A DNA stretch of 64,000 nucleotides from Longimicrobium sp. (GTDB lineage Bacteria > Gemmatimonadota > Gemmatimonadetes > Longimicrobiales > Longimicrobiaceae). A model generated the notes under the pieces. The model had not been told where the DNA came from, did no database searches, and saw nothing but the letters and a program-made list of their open reading frames with translations. Below, in pieces: positions 1 through 9,800 of this stretch. Position numbers and translations under genes: made by a program. Location of the stretch: contig DASVWD010000108.1 in NCBI GenBank assembly GCA_036389795.1, positions 1 through 64,000 on the forward strand. The letters are read 5' to 3'. Position 1 is the first letter of the stretch. Every line of letters starts with the position of its first letter.

Positions 1-1046
1 GCGCGCTCTGGCTGCGCCGCCGCGAGCGGCGGGAGGGCGCCGCGCCGGACGGCACGCCGGCGAGGTGGGCGGGGGCGCTCGTGCTCTGGAGCGTGGTGCT
101 GCTGGGGCTCACCCTGGCGGGGGTGGGCGCGGCGTACCTGGCGCTCTGGTGGGTGCTCCCGGCCGCCGCCGCCCTCTTCCCGGCGGCCGCCCTCCCGCGC
201 CGGAGCGGGGCGTGGCTCCTCCCGGCGCTGGTGCCGGGGGCGCTGGTGACCGCGGAGACGGGGGTGCTCCTGGTGGGGTTCTTCGTCCCGCTCGCCGGGC
301 GCACGGGGGCGCCGTCGCCGCAGGACCCGCTGATCGCCGTGCTGGTGGCGGCCCCGGTGCTGGCCGTCGCCACGCTGGCGCTGGCGCTGGTGGAGCGGGC
401 GCGGCCGCTGGGGGCGGCCGCCGCGCTCCTCGGCGTCGTGGGCCTCGCGGCCACCGTGGGGCTGGCGCTGGCCTCGCCCTACACCCCCGAGCGGCCCCGG
501 CGGCTCGCGCTGGTGGAGAGCCACGAGCCCGACGGCACGGGCACGCTCACCGTGGCGGCGGGCGACGCGGCCGACCTGGGCCCCTTGCTGCGGGGCGCGC
601 CGCTCGCGCTGCGGCCCGCCGGGGAGCCGCGGGTCTACCGGGCCGCGGTGGCGCCGCCCGCGCTGCCGTTCCCGGCCGCCCGGGTGTCCGCCTCGCCGCT
701 CGACCCCGCGCGCGGCACGCGCGCCGTGCGGCTCAGCGTGGCGGGCGGCGGCTACCGGCGGCTGGTGCTGACGCTGCCGCGCGAGCGCCTGGCCGGCTGG
801 TCGCTCTCCGGCGCGCTCCCGGCGCTCCCCCCCGGTCTGGACAGCTACCGGGTGCGGATCATCCCCGGGCAGGGCCGGCCCTGGGAGGCCGGCTTCGAGG
901 TGCGGGGGGCCGCGCCGGTCGAGGCTCTCCTGACCGTGATCGACGAACCCGCCCACGCCGGCGCGGCGCCCCAGGTGGCGCGCCGCCTCCCGCCCTGGGT
1001 GGTGACCTCGTCGCGCCTGGTCCGCACCACCATCGTCCGCCTCTGA
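1..1046 (+). CDS. C-terminal part of an M28-type membrane peptidase (5' end outside window)
   Basis: The frame is open from base 3 of the window, so the GTG at 81 is probably internal and the true start lies upstream. The visible part has about four hydrophobic helices (one around the GTG, then segments near 130-200, 230-300 and 330-490), followed by a soluble beta-rich domain of about 160 residues ending at TGA 1046. The closing motif, a proline-tryptophan followed by SSRLVRTT, resembles the C-terminal luminal-type domain of M28 aminopeptidases of the ERMP1/Fxna kind. The catalytic zinc domain would lie upstream and cannot be checked. The alternative is an unrelated polytopic membrane protein. 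No terminator is obvious in the 250 bases after it. Confidence 0.55.
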   Translation, partial: ALWLRRRERREGAAPDGTPARWAGALVLWSVVLLGLTLAGVGAAYLALWWVLPAAAALFPAAALPRRSGAWLLPALVPGALVTAETGVLLVGFFVPLAGRTGAPSPQDPLIAVLVAAPVLAVATLALALVERARPLGAAAALLGVVGLAATVGLALASPYTPERPRRLALVESHEPDGTGTLTVAAGDAADLGPLLRGAPLALRPAGEPRVYRAAVAPPALPFPAARVSASPLDPARGTRAVRLSVAGGGYRRLVLTLPRERLAGWSLSGALPALPPGLDSYRVRIIPGQGRPWEAGFEVRGAAPVEALLTVIDEPAHAGAAPQVARRLPPWVVTSSRLVRTTIVRL

Positions 1047-1298
1047 GCGAGACGCAGCGGCATCGTCCCGAGACCCGATGACGCCGGCGGCCCCGGCTCT
1101 CAGGCTCGCTTCAGCACCTCTCCGCACCTCCGTCTCCGCGGGCCGTCAGGGACGATCCGTGAAGATACGAAGTTCAGCGGCTGCCGCCCGGTCCTGCCGG
1201 GCCGTGGCTGCCGTCCGTCCGTCCACGATCCGCGCGGGTGTTCGCGCGGGAGCGCATCCGCGCACCACGCCGGATCCTTCAACGAAAGAGGGTTTGCC

Positions 1299-3203
1299 AT
1301 GACCGACGTCACGCTGGAAGCCGGGTTCGGGGCGGGGACCGCGACGCTCGAAGCGCCCGCCGACCCCACCGGGTGGGAAGAGGTGGGGTTCTCGCTGGTC
1401 GACCTCGGGCCGGCCCCCGGGAGGGGCCCGGCCCCCGCCGAGCCGCTCTCGGCCGACGCGCGGCTGCTGGCCGCCGGCGCGGGCCTCCCGATCGCGACGC
1501 TCCCCCGGGGCGCGGGGCGCGACCGGGCGGCGCTCAGGCAGTACGTGCGGGCGCTGAACGACCTGATCGTGGGGCCGGGCGCCAGCTCCCCCACCTGGAA
1601 GCTCCTCCGGGCGGCGGTGCCGCCGCGCGAGCTGGCCGGGCTGAGCGCGGCCGACCTCCGCCTGGGGCTGGCCCCGCTCTGGGACGCCGGGGAGCTGGCC
1701 GCCATCGAGGCCCTCTCCCTGGAAGAGCTCGAGGCCGAGTGGCGCCGGCGGATCGCCGACCGGATCCCCGAGGGCGCCGCGGTGGTCGGCGCCGACCAGC
1801 GCTACGCCGGGATCTGGCGCGACCTGCCCGGCGGCGACTTCGACACCGAGGGGCGGGGCCGCGACTACACGGCGGGGATGCGCGCCTTCCCGGCGTGCCG
1901 CGCGCTCGGCGTCCAGTCGCTCCTCTCCCTCCTCGGGGCGTTCGAGCCGGGGCCGCGCGTCTACCTGGACGTGCTGGGCGGAGAAGGATACGTCTGGCGG
2001 CTTCTGGAAGCGAAGCGCCAGCTCGCGCAGCGGCAGGTGGTGGTGCTCCCCGGGGCGGAGCTCGGCGCGGACGGCGACCCGGCCCACCTTCCCGCCCCCC
2101 TGGCCGACCTCCTGCGGCGCACCGCCCTGGCCGATCCCGACGCCGTGATCGTGGCGGTGCACGCGCCCGACGCGCCCGCCTCCCCCTGCGCCGGGCGCCT
2201 GGTGGGGATGGCCGACGGGCGGGCGCGGGTCTCCGGGCCGCTCGCGCTCTCCGGCGCCGACCTGGTGGAGTGGCTGCGCGGCCGCCCCGCGGGCGACGGC
2301 GCAGCGGGCGCGGCCGGGGCGCTGGAGCCCATGCTCCGGGCGCGCGGCCGGCGGCAGGCCCCGGTGATGATCACCAACGACGTGTCGCGCCACATGTTCT
2401 ACCGCGCCGGGCTGTGGGGGATGCCCACCCGCGAGGACGCGCTCCGGCTGTCGCGCACCTTCCGGGCGGACTCGCTCGACGGCGTGCTCTGCGCGTACGG
2501 CACCCACCACATCCCCGACATCTACGCCGCGCTCCGGGAGAGCCACGCCATCCTCAAGCCGGGCGGCTGCATGGTGGTGCACGACTTCCTGGACCGCGGC
2601 CCCGTGGGCAACTGGTTCCACGACGTGGTCGACCCGTACAGCAAGACGGGGCACGACATGCCCCACATCGGCCCCGTGGAGATGGCCGTGCACCTCTTCC
2701 GTGCCGGCTTCCGCGGCGTGGAGCTGTTCGAGATCAACGACCCTTTCATCTTCACCGCCGAGCCCGACGACGAGCTGGGCGCCCGCGACCTGGCGCTGCG
2801 CTACATCATGGGGATGTACGGGATGAGCGAGAGCTTCGCGCACCGGCTGGACGACCTGGAGGCGCTGATCCACCGGGTGCTCGCCTACCCCGAGCTCGGC
2901 GAGACGGCGGTGTTCGAGCGCGACTTCGCCTTCATCCCCCGCCGCGCCGTGGTCGCCCGGGCGTACAAGCCGCACCCCGGCCACGGCCCGCGCTTCTCCG
3001 AGAGCGACGCCGCGCTGATCGAGGCGCTCGGAAGGGCGCTGCGCGCCAGCCCCGACGACCTCCAGCGGCGCGCCGGCGGGCCGCCCGAGGCCACCCGCTC
3101 GTGGTTCGGCGAGGGAGGCTCCCGCTGGGGGCTCTCGGCGGCGGACCAGCAGTCGTGGCTGGCCTGGGAGCGCCACCAGCGCGCCACCGGCGCGCTCGGC
3201 TGA
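1299..3203 (+). CDS. Class I SAM-dependent methyltransferase with long N-terminal extension
   Basis: This 634-residue protein has a Rossmann methyltransferase pattern. A glycine-rich loop, YLDVLGGEGYVWRLLE at about residue 215, fits SAM-binding motif I. DGVLCAYGTHHIPDIYAALR followed by ILKPGG at about residues 390-425 fits motifs IV-VI of the Methyltransf_11 type. The first ~200 residues and the ~150-residue tail are unassigned. The start ATG has a GAAAGAGGG Shine-Dalgarno-like stretch about 9 bases upstream. The next gene follows 50 bases later on the same strand, and a threonine-synthase-like gene comes after that. A small-molecule tailoring or amino-acid-derived pathway is possible, but the substrate cannot be read from the sequence. 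Confidence 0.7.
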   Translation: MTDVTLEAGFGAGTATLEAPADPTGWEEVGFSLVDLGPAPGRGPAPAEPLSADARLLAAGAGLPIATLPRGAGRDRAALRQYVRALNDLIVGPGASSPTWKLLRAAVPPRELAGLSAADLRLGLAPLWDAGELAAIEALSLEELEAEWRRRIADRIPEGAAVVGADQRYAGIWRDLPGGDFDTEGRGRDYTAGMRAFPACRALGVQSLLSLLGAFEPGPRVYLDVLGGEGYVWRLLEAKRQLAQRQVVVLPGAELGADGDPAHLPAPLADLLRRTALADPDAVIVAVHAPDAPASPCAGRLVGMADGRARVSGPLALSGADLVEWLRGRPAGDGAAGAAGALEPMLRARGRRQAPVMITNDVSRHMFYRAGLWGMPTREDALRLSRTFRADSLDGVLCAYGTHHIPDIYAALRESHAILKPGGCMVVHDFLDRGPVGNWFHDVVDPYSKTGHDMPHIGPVEMAVHLFRAGFRGVELFEINDPFIFTAEPDDELGARDLALRYIMGMYGMSESFAHRLDDLEALIHRVLAYPELGETAVFERDFAFIPRRAVVARAYKPHPGHGPRFSESDAALIEALGRALRASPDDLQRRAGGPPEATRSWFGEGGSRWGLSAADQQSWLAWERHQRATGALG

Positions 3204-3253
3204 GCAGGGACGCTCCCTCACCCGACACATCCCCCCGAACTGGAGAAGAGAAC

Positions 3254-3697
3254 ATGAGATGTCATCTCGCAGCGGCCCTGCTGCTGTGCGCCGCCGCGCC
3301 CGGCGTGGCCCACGCGCAGGCGGCGGCGACGGCCGCCGACTCGGCGGCGATCCGGCAGGTGGCGCTGGACTACGCCGAGGCGTGGTACGCCGGCGACGCC
3401 GCCCGGATGGAGCGCGCGCTGCACCCCGAGCTGGCCAAGCGGATGGTGGAGTCGGACGCGCAGGGCCGCAGCACGCTGGACAGGATGACCGCCGCCGAGC
3501 TGGTGGAGATCACGCGCCGCGGCGGCGGGACCCGCACCCCCGCCGCCGAGCGCCAGGCCGACGTGCGCATCCTCGACATTTTCGGCAACGCCGCCAGCGT
3601 CCGCGCGACCATGCGCGGCTGGGTCGACTACCTGCACGTGGTGCGCTGGAACGGCCGCTGGGTCATCATCGACGCGCTCTGGGAGCAGAAGCCGTAG
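3254..3697 (+). CDS. Secreted NTF2-like (lumazine-binding type) protein
   Basis: 147 residues. The N-terminus (MRCHLAAALLLCAAAPGVAHA) is a clear signal peptide with an AHA cleavage site. The mature part carries the NTF2-like cone fold pattern: a helix around ALDYAEAWYAGDAARMERALHPEL, then strands ending in WNGRWVIIDALWE. This matches the putative lumazine-binding or SnoaL-like group found in many bacterial periplasms. Such proteins bind small ligands or act as chaperones, and no catalytic residues can be assigned. The ATG was chosen because the signal peptide begins exactly there. It lies between the methyltransferase and the PLP enzyme in the same direction. Confidence 0.75.
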   Translation: MRCHLAAALLLCAAAPGVAHAQAAATAADSAAIRQVALDYAEAWYAGDAARMERALHPELAKRMVESDAQGRSTLDRMTAAELVEITRRGGGTRTPAAERQADVRILDIFGNAASVRATMRGWVDYLHVVRWNGRWVIIDALWEQKP

Positions 3698-3794
3698 CCG
3701 CAGCCGGGGCGATCCGGCCCCGGATCTCCCCCCGAACGCGGGGCGGGGCGCGGCGTTCCGCGCCCCCTCATCCACTTCAAACGAGGAGCTTCCG

Positions 3795-5123
3795 ATGCGA
3801 CTGTCGCGGAGGAGGCGGCGCACCGTTCTCTCGGTTCCGAACCGGGCCCGAGCGAAGACCACGGGCACGGCGCGGTTCTGGCTCAGGTGCAGCCGCTGCG
3901 GCGGGGAGGCGGAGTTCCGCCACGCGGGGCGCTGCCCGTGCGGCGGGTCGCTCCTGGTGGAGTACGACCTGGACCGCGTGGCGCGCACGCTCAGGCCGGA
4001 CGTCCTCCCCTCGCGCCCCGGCTCGCTCTGGCGCTTCCGGGAGCTTCTTCCCGTGCAGCGCGACGAGTCGATCGTCTCGCTGGGCGAAGGGTGCACGCCG
4101 CTGGTGCCCCTGCCGGCGCTGCGGGGGGCGCTGGGGGTGGGCGCGGTGTACGTGAAGCGCGAGGAGCAGAACCCCACCGGCACCTTCAAGGCGCGGGGGT
4201 TTTCCGTGGCGGTGTCGCTGCTCGTGGAGCACGGCGTGGGCAAGGCCGCGATCGGCTCCAACGGCAACGCGGGGAGCGCGCTCGCGGCCTACGCGGCGCG
4301 CGCGGGGATCTCGGCCCACGTGTTCCTCCCGGAAGACACGCCCGGGCTGATCGTGGACGAGTGCCGGGGCTACGGGGCCGAGGTCTGCCTGATCCGCGGG
4401 CTGATCCAGGACGCCGGGAGGTTGATCGATGAGGGACGGGACGAGCAGGGGTGGTTCAACGTCGGCACGCTGCGCGAGCCGGGGCGGGTGGAGGGGAAGA
4501 AGACGATGGGGCTGGAGTTGGCCGAGCAGCTCGGGTGGAGGCTCCCCGACGTGATCGTCTACCCCACCGGCGGCGGGTCGGGGATCATCGGGATGTGGAA
4601 GGCGTTCCGGGAGATGAAGGCGCTGGGGTGGGTCAGCGGAGACGTGCCCCGGTTCGTGTGCGTGCAGGAGGAGGGCTGCGCGCCGCTGGTGTCGGCGATC
4701 CGCGGCGACGACGAGGGCGGCGCGGGCGGCGGGCCGGTCCGGACGGCGCCCACCGGGCTCCGGGTGCCCAGCCCCCCGGACGGCGCGCTGGTCGCCGGGA
4801 TCGTGCGAGACAGCAACGGGACGGCGCTGGCCGTGACCCGCGAAGAGATCGCATCGGCGCAGGCGAGCTTCGGCTCGCTCGGGATCTCGTCGTCGCCGGA
4901 GGGTGCGGCCACGCTGGCGGCGCTGCGGCGTCTCGCGGAAACCGCCTGGATCGGCCCCCGGGACCAGGTGGTGCTGTTCAACACGGCGGGCGCGATGAAG
5001 TACCGGCCGTGGACGTCGCCGGTGCCCGCTCGCGTGGTGTCGGAGTATTCCGATTACCGGGACCAGGCTGCCGCGCCGCCCCGGCCCGCGGGGGTGGAGC
5101 AGGACGCGCCCATGGTAGGGTAA
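3795..5123 (+). CDS. Threonine-synthase-like PLP-dependent enzyme
   Basis: 442 residues of fold-type II PLP enzyme. The N-terminus has a zinc-ribbon-like pattern (LRCSRCGG then CPCGG), as in one class of bacterial threonine synthases. The probable PLP lysine lies in NPTGTFKARG near residue 130. SNGNAGSALAAYAARAG is the Asn-containing cofactor loop, and TGGGSGIIGMWKA is the phosphate-binding glycine loop near residue 260. The length suits the family. A GAGGAG ribosome-binding site sits about 8 bases before the ATG. Cysteate synthase or another beta-replacing relative is possible, especially beside a methyltransferase rather than other threonine genes. It would catalyse phosphohomoserine to threonine if it is a true ThrC. 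Confidence 0.72.
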   Translation: MRLSRRRRRTVLSVPNRARAKTTGTARFWLRCSRCGGEAEFRHAGRCPCGGSLLVEYDLDRVARTLRPDVLPSRPGSLWRFRELLPVQRDESIVSLGEGCTPLVPLPALRGALGVGAVYVKREEQNPTGTFKARGFSVAVSLLVEHGVGKAAIGSNGNAGSALAAYAARAGISAHVFLPEDTPGLIVDECRGYGAEVCLIRGLIQDAGRLIDEGRDEQGWFNVGTLREPGRVEGKKTMGLELAEQLGWRLPDVIVYPTGGGSGIIGMWKAFREMKALGWVSGDVPRFVCVQEEGCAPLVSAIRGDDEGGAGGGPVRTAPTGLRVPSPPDGALVAGIVRDSNGTALAVTREEIASAQASFGSLGISSSPEGAATLAALRRLAETAWIGPRDQVVLFNTAGAMKYRPWTSPVPARVVSEYSDYRDQAAAPPRPAGVEQDAPMVG

Positions 5124-5187
5124 GACACGGCGAGCACTCGGCCGCCTCCGCTTGGCGGAGCGTGATGCCAGGTTCTACAATCGATCA

Positions 5188-5254
5188 TGCAAACGAGACG
5201 TCATTCCTGAAGGAGGGTGACATCGATGATGCAAACGAGATGTCATCCTGAGTC
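5188..5254 (+). repeat. Two copies of a TGCAAACGAGA-GTCAT-CCTGA direct repeat
   Basis: Two near-identical ~25-base units start at 5188 and 5230, 42 bases apart. Each begins TGCAAACGAGA and continues GTCATTCCTGA or GTCATCCTGAG. Similar 'TGTCATCCTGAG' units are dispersed in several high-GC environmental bacteria. Their role is unknown. Confidence 0.7.
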
Positions 5255-5449
5255 TTCCACCGCGCTACGCGCGACCCCGGGAGGATGAAACGGGGTTGTA
5301 GTTCTCCCTCCCACCCCAGCGGGGGGAGGGCCGGGGAGGGGGGCTACCCGCGGCGAGCACCGAAGCCCGTCACAGCGCACGAGCCAGGTAGTTTCTATTC
5401 AGGGAGCCGCTGCACCGAACCTGCCTCGGCAACGATGCCTGGCGGCGAC

Positions 5450-5520
5450 CGAAGGATCTACTCCCCCCGGAGCGAGGCCGCTTCTGCGCACTGCACCAGA
5501 CGCGCGGAGTAGATCCTTCG
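5450..5520. repeat. Perfect 15-bp inverted repeat with 41-base spacer
   Basis: CGAAGGATCTACTCC at 5450-5464 is repeated as its exact reverse complement at 5506-5520. There is no T-run, so this is not a standard terminator. It looks like a REP-type palindromic element rather than an operator. Confidence 0.75.
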
Positions 5521-5886
5521 TCGCGTCCAACCCTTGGCGGGGGCGAATTCCACGCGGACGCTCCCTCAGATGACCTCGTGTGGCATGGGAATGCACAGTC
5601 GGTTCGGAAGGTGGTATGAGAGGGGAGTCGCGCGCCCTGATCGCTCTCCCCCGATCCGGCCCTCACGTCGTATCGGCTTCAGGGTGTGCTCCAGGCAGCC
5701 GCTCCCATGGGCGGTGGAGTTGCCGAGCAGCAGCAGGCGTATCCACGCGGGGGCGGCCGGATCCTCCTCGAGGTCCTCGCGCTTCTCGCCGCCGATCGGC
5801 GGCGGCGGATGACCCACCTGGCTGTGCCTCGAACACCGGCACGGAGTCTCCCAGCGAGCACCGTTTCCACTCTGACGGGTTTACTC

Positions 5887-6040
<154 letters not shown>

Positions 6041-6138
6041 AGACTCCAATCGCAAAACGCAGAACGCTCCCCCGGGGTGCGCGGTACCCTCAAATGAGGA
6101 GCCGCGGACCTGTACCTGCCTCGCCGGGGAATCAGAAG

Positions 6139-6288
6139 ATGTCACGGGTAGCCAATAAGAGGGCGGGAGGGCAGGCGCCGGCGGCGGTCGGCGCACAGGA
6201 GCCGCAGGTGAGGCTATACTGGAAGGACGGGCACACCTACAGCGACGCGCGTGCCTGGGCGAAGTGGGGAGGCCGGCTGGAGGCTGGG
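6139..6288 (+). pseudogene. Truncated tyrosine integrase, first ~49 codons only
   Basis: The ATG and about 49 codons (MSRVANKRAGGQAPAAVG... to WGGRLEA) match the start of the full integrase at 43520 with few changes. Homology stops abruptly after GGRLEA, and the reading continues into traG-like sequence in another frame. The catalytic domain is entirely lost. This is a deletion scar of an earlier element copy. Confidence 0.85.
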
Positions 6289-6640
6289 AGACCATCTTCG
6301 CCAACCGCGACGTCAAGCAGTGCTTCGGCACGAACGACTGGACCACCGCCGACCTGCTATCGAGAATGACGGGCGAGACCGCGCTCTTCACCAAAGTTGG
6401 TCTTTCGGCAAGGGACGCAGCTACGGGAAGAGCAGCGGGCACTCGACCAACTATGGCGAATCGGTCTCCGAGAAGGGAAGGCGTCTCCTAGTGGCCGACG
6501 AGGTGCTGCGGTTGCCGCCCTCCAAGCAGGTGCTCTTCGTGAAGGGGAGCGCGCCGCTGCTCGTGGACAAGATCAACTACCTCATCGACCCGGAGTTCCG
6601 GGCGGCCAACGGTGACACGCTGTTCAAGCCCAATCGATGT
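6289..6640 (+). pseudogene. Remnant of a TraG/VirD4 coupling-protein C-terminus
   Basis: Translation gives ETIFANRDVKQCFGTNDWTT, then ADLLSRMTGE. After a frame change near 6395 it gives GRSYGKSSGHSTNYGESVSE and RRLLVADEVLRLPP...FVKGSAPL...DPEFR. That order matches the C-terminal region of type IV secretion coupling ATPases of the TraG/VirD4 family. The Walker motifs lie upstream in intact proteins and are missing. A related remnant sits at 33479. The piece is directly fused to the integrase remnant, implying an internal element deletion. Confidence 0.75.
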
Positions 6641-6892
6641 ACGCGTGAGGAGATTCCTCGCGCCAGGGACTGCGGACAGCCGTTCCTCCTCGCGTCTTCC
6701 CTTGTCGTCAGCAACCGGCTGCGCGCGGCGCGCGAGTTTCGCCGAGTCCAGAGCGAGCCGAGGTCGGGAGAGGTGATGCGCGAGTGCGGGAGGAGGTCGC
6801 GGCGCCGGTGGCGAGTGCTTGCGAGCCGAAACATCGCAGTGGGACCTGGCCGTCCGCGATGTCTTGAGGCACAGTTCGAAGCGTCAGGAGCT
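6641..6892. other. Spacer between traG remnant and the large operon's 3' end
   Basis: Nothing coding was recognised and no clear terminator for the leftward operon was seen. Confidence 0.4.
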
Positions 6893-9800
6893 TCAGAGAT
6901 CCAGCGGTCCTACGCGCTCGAGGGGGCCGTAGTCGGCGGTGCCGGCGTTCCACCGCGTGGCGTACACGTTGCCGTCCCGGCCGGTGACGACCACCTGTAC
7001 GTCGTTAGGGCCGTGGTGGCACGCCGCGTCCACCGACGCCAGCCGCGACGCCGGCGCCCCCCCGATCTGGCGCAGCGCCGACCACGCGCCGGTCGCACGG
7101 GTGAGCGCGGTGGTGAACAGCGCCCCGTTCTCCCCGACGACGAACGCGTCCACGTGGTCCGCATCGCGGTTGCACGCCGCGATCCCCGCCAGCGGCTCCA
7201 GGTCCACCGTCGCGCCGCCGGCCACCTGCGCGTGGGGCGGCGCACCCCAGCCGCCGGGGTTCGTCCAGAAGACGTCGTGCAGGCGCCACTCCGTGGTCCC
7301 GTCCTGCCTGCCGACGAAGAGCACGTCCACGCGGTCCGCGTCACGGCTGACGGCGGCCAGGTTGGCGAACGGGTGCACCCGGACCGCCGGCGCGCCGACC
7401 TGCACGGGCGCGCTCCACGTGCCGGGGGCGCCTGCCGCGGAGGACGCGGCGCGGACGAGGCCGTCGGCACCGACCCAGAAGACGTCGGCGATACCGGCGG
7501 CGCGGCTGACGGCGGCGTGCCGGTTGGACCTGCGCACGTCCGCGCCGGCGATGTCCGTAAGCGGAGACCAGTCGCGCGCCTGCGGGTCCCAGCGCGCCAC
7601 GGCGAGCCGCCCCGCGTCGTCGTCCACCACGAACGTGTCGACCGACTCGTCCCCGCGGGTGACTGCCGCCACGCCGGGGAGTGGATCGATGGCGAAGCCG
7701 GCGCCCGGGACGGTCTGGTGCGCCCACGCACCGCCCGGGGGGAGCCGCAGCGCCTGCAGCCGCCAGGCGTCCTCGCCCTCCGCCTCCGCAAAGGCGAGGG
7801 CCAGCAGGAAGTGGGTGGGATCGGGCGCGGCCGTCGGCCCCGGGACGCCGAGCGCGGCGAGGGTGGAGAACGGGTTCCACGCGTAGGGGGTGCCGGCCGG
7901 GACCGGGTCGGCGTCGCGCGCCGCGGCGCCCGGCGCCCACGTCACGCGGAGGGGGAGCCCCCGGCGCACGGCGTAGATGGCGCACGCCCCAGCCGCCGCC
8001 GGCACTGCGGCGACCCGGCCCCCGTGGATGCGCGCGGGCTGGCAACGCCGCTCGGGAAAGGCGGGGTCGGCGACGACGGCGACGTTACAGTCGATCCCCG
8101 GAAAGCCGGGGACCGGATTGCCTGCAGGCGGCGGGGTGGTGTCGGACCATTGCCGTGCGAGCGCATCGCGGTCGGTGGACCGTTCTCCTCGCGCGTCCAT
8201 TGCCGGTGTGCGCACCAGGAGTTGGCCGCCCGAGATCCGGATCCGAGCCTCATTGGAGGGGTTGATGTTCACATTCCACACGAACAACCCCGGACAGTTC
8301 TGCCGGAACTGGAGCGAGGACGGAGGATGGCAATAGACACCGGGCCTGTACCCTCGCTCGGCGATTAGGTGAAAGAGCTGGTCACAGTACGCAAGTCCTT
8401 GGACACTCGGGTTGCCTCCCACCTCCCAATCGACATAGAGGACCGCGCCCGCAGGAATGCCGGCTGTGGTGGCCTTGGCCGCAGCGTCCACAGCGTTACC
8501 TTCGGCGACGAAAAGCCGTACGTCCACAGGACCGTCGTTGGGGTTCGCGGGATCCTGCTGGCCCCAATAGATAGGCAGAATGCCCCAGGAAGAATGGATC
8601 TCGGGCCAGGCTGTCATCCAGCCCCCGAGCGGGTGAGTTCCAATGCCGCCCAACCGGTTGTGGCCGTTTCGCGGCCTGGTGGTCGCGGCCTCCCCGGGGA
8701 CGGGCGCGGGTGAATCTAAGTACAATCCCGTCCACAGGAGGTTCGAAGCACGCCAGGCATTGTCCATCACAGCCTGGCCCGGGTATTGGGACGTATCCAT
8801 CCCGGCGTAGAGCGTCATCGGCTCCGCCAGCACCAGGGCGCGGCGCACGGAGCGGGCGGCCACGCGGTAGTCGGTGCGCACCAGCCGCGCCACGTCCGTC
8901 TCCGTCGCCGTCAGCGGGTCGTCGTCCGCCAGGACCACCGCCAGCAGGAGCCACCCCGGCTTCTCCCACGAAGCGCCGGCCAGCGACACGTCGAACTCCA
9001 CCACCTGCGGGTTGTGGGGATCGAACGGCTCGTCCACCGGGCGGAAGGGGGCGGCCGGGTCCGCGTACGCCCACGCCGAGCCCGCCAGCCACGCCCCGCG
9101 CGACGCGGCGGGCGCCGTGCGGTCCGCCAGGAGCGCCGCGGCCCAGCCGGCGGGGAGCGGCGCCGTCCCCGCCAGGCTGTGGCGGCGCGACCAGGGGGTG
9201 CGCAGCAGGGCGACGGAGGTCCGGCCGAAGTCCACCGGATGCCAGTGCCGGCTGTGCACCGTCACGTGCACCCGCGCCGCCGTGTCCGCCACCGACGAGG
9301 TGTGCGACCCCTTGGGCCAGCGGTCCGGCTCGTCGCGCAGGTGCGCCGCCAGGTCGGCGAAGTCCGGCGGGGTGCGGTCGAAGGGGAGGGGATGCCCGGC
9401 GAGGATAGCGTTCCACGCCTGCAGGGGGGTGGCGGCGGGGGTGAGGAGGGCGTCGCGGCGGCGGTCGCGCGCGGCGGCGGCCGCGGGGGACCACGGCGCC
9501 TCCGGGTCCAGCTCCTCGCCCGCCGCGCGGAGGGCGGACTGCATCAGCCACAGGTCGTACGGGTCGCTCGCGGCGGTCAGCGGGAGCGCCACCGGGCGCG
9601 GCGGGGGCGCGGCGGGCGCGCGGCGGACGCGCAGGTCCGGCGAGGCGTCCAGGGGGAACTGCGCGCCTGTGGGGGAGAGCGGGTCCCGCGCGCCGCCCTC
9701 CGGCACGGTTGTCCACCGCGTGTCGTACGGGTGCGAGCGCAGGTAGACCCGCGGGCCCTGCGCGGGCGCCCCGGGGGCCATCTCCCACACCCCGCGGCCG

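Larger units (their letters stand above)
5124..5886. other. Repeat-rich intergenic spacer without a credible gene
   Basis: No long frame with convincing protein composition is present. The stretch holds two direct repeats, a C/G-rich CCCTCC...GGGGGGAGGG block near 5305-5345, and a long palindrome (listed separately). It ends at a tRNA-Arg half that marks an element junction. This is typical filler between chromosome and element, and no promoter was recognised with confidence. Confidence 0.6.

Noticed and set aside
65-1081. Second long plus-strand frame over the first gene
   Set aside because: Gly/Ala/Arg/Pro-rich shadow composition without domain pattern, while the overlapping frame has clear membrane helices.
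1146-3230. 694-codon minus-strand frame opposite the methyltransferase
   Set aside because: Composition of antisense GC-rich shadow; the plus strand carries methyltransferase motifs.
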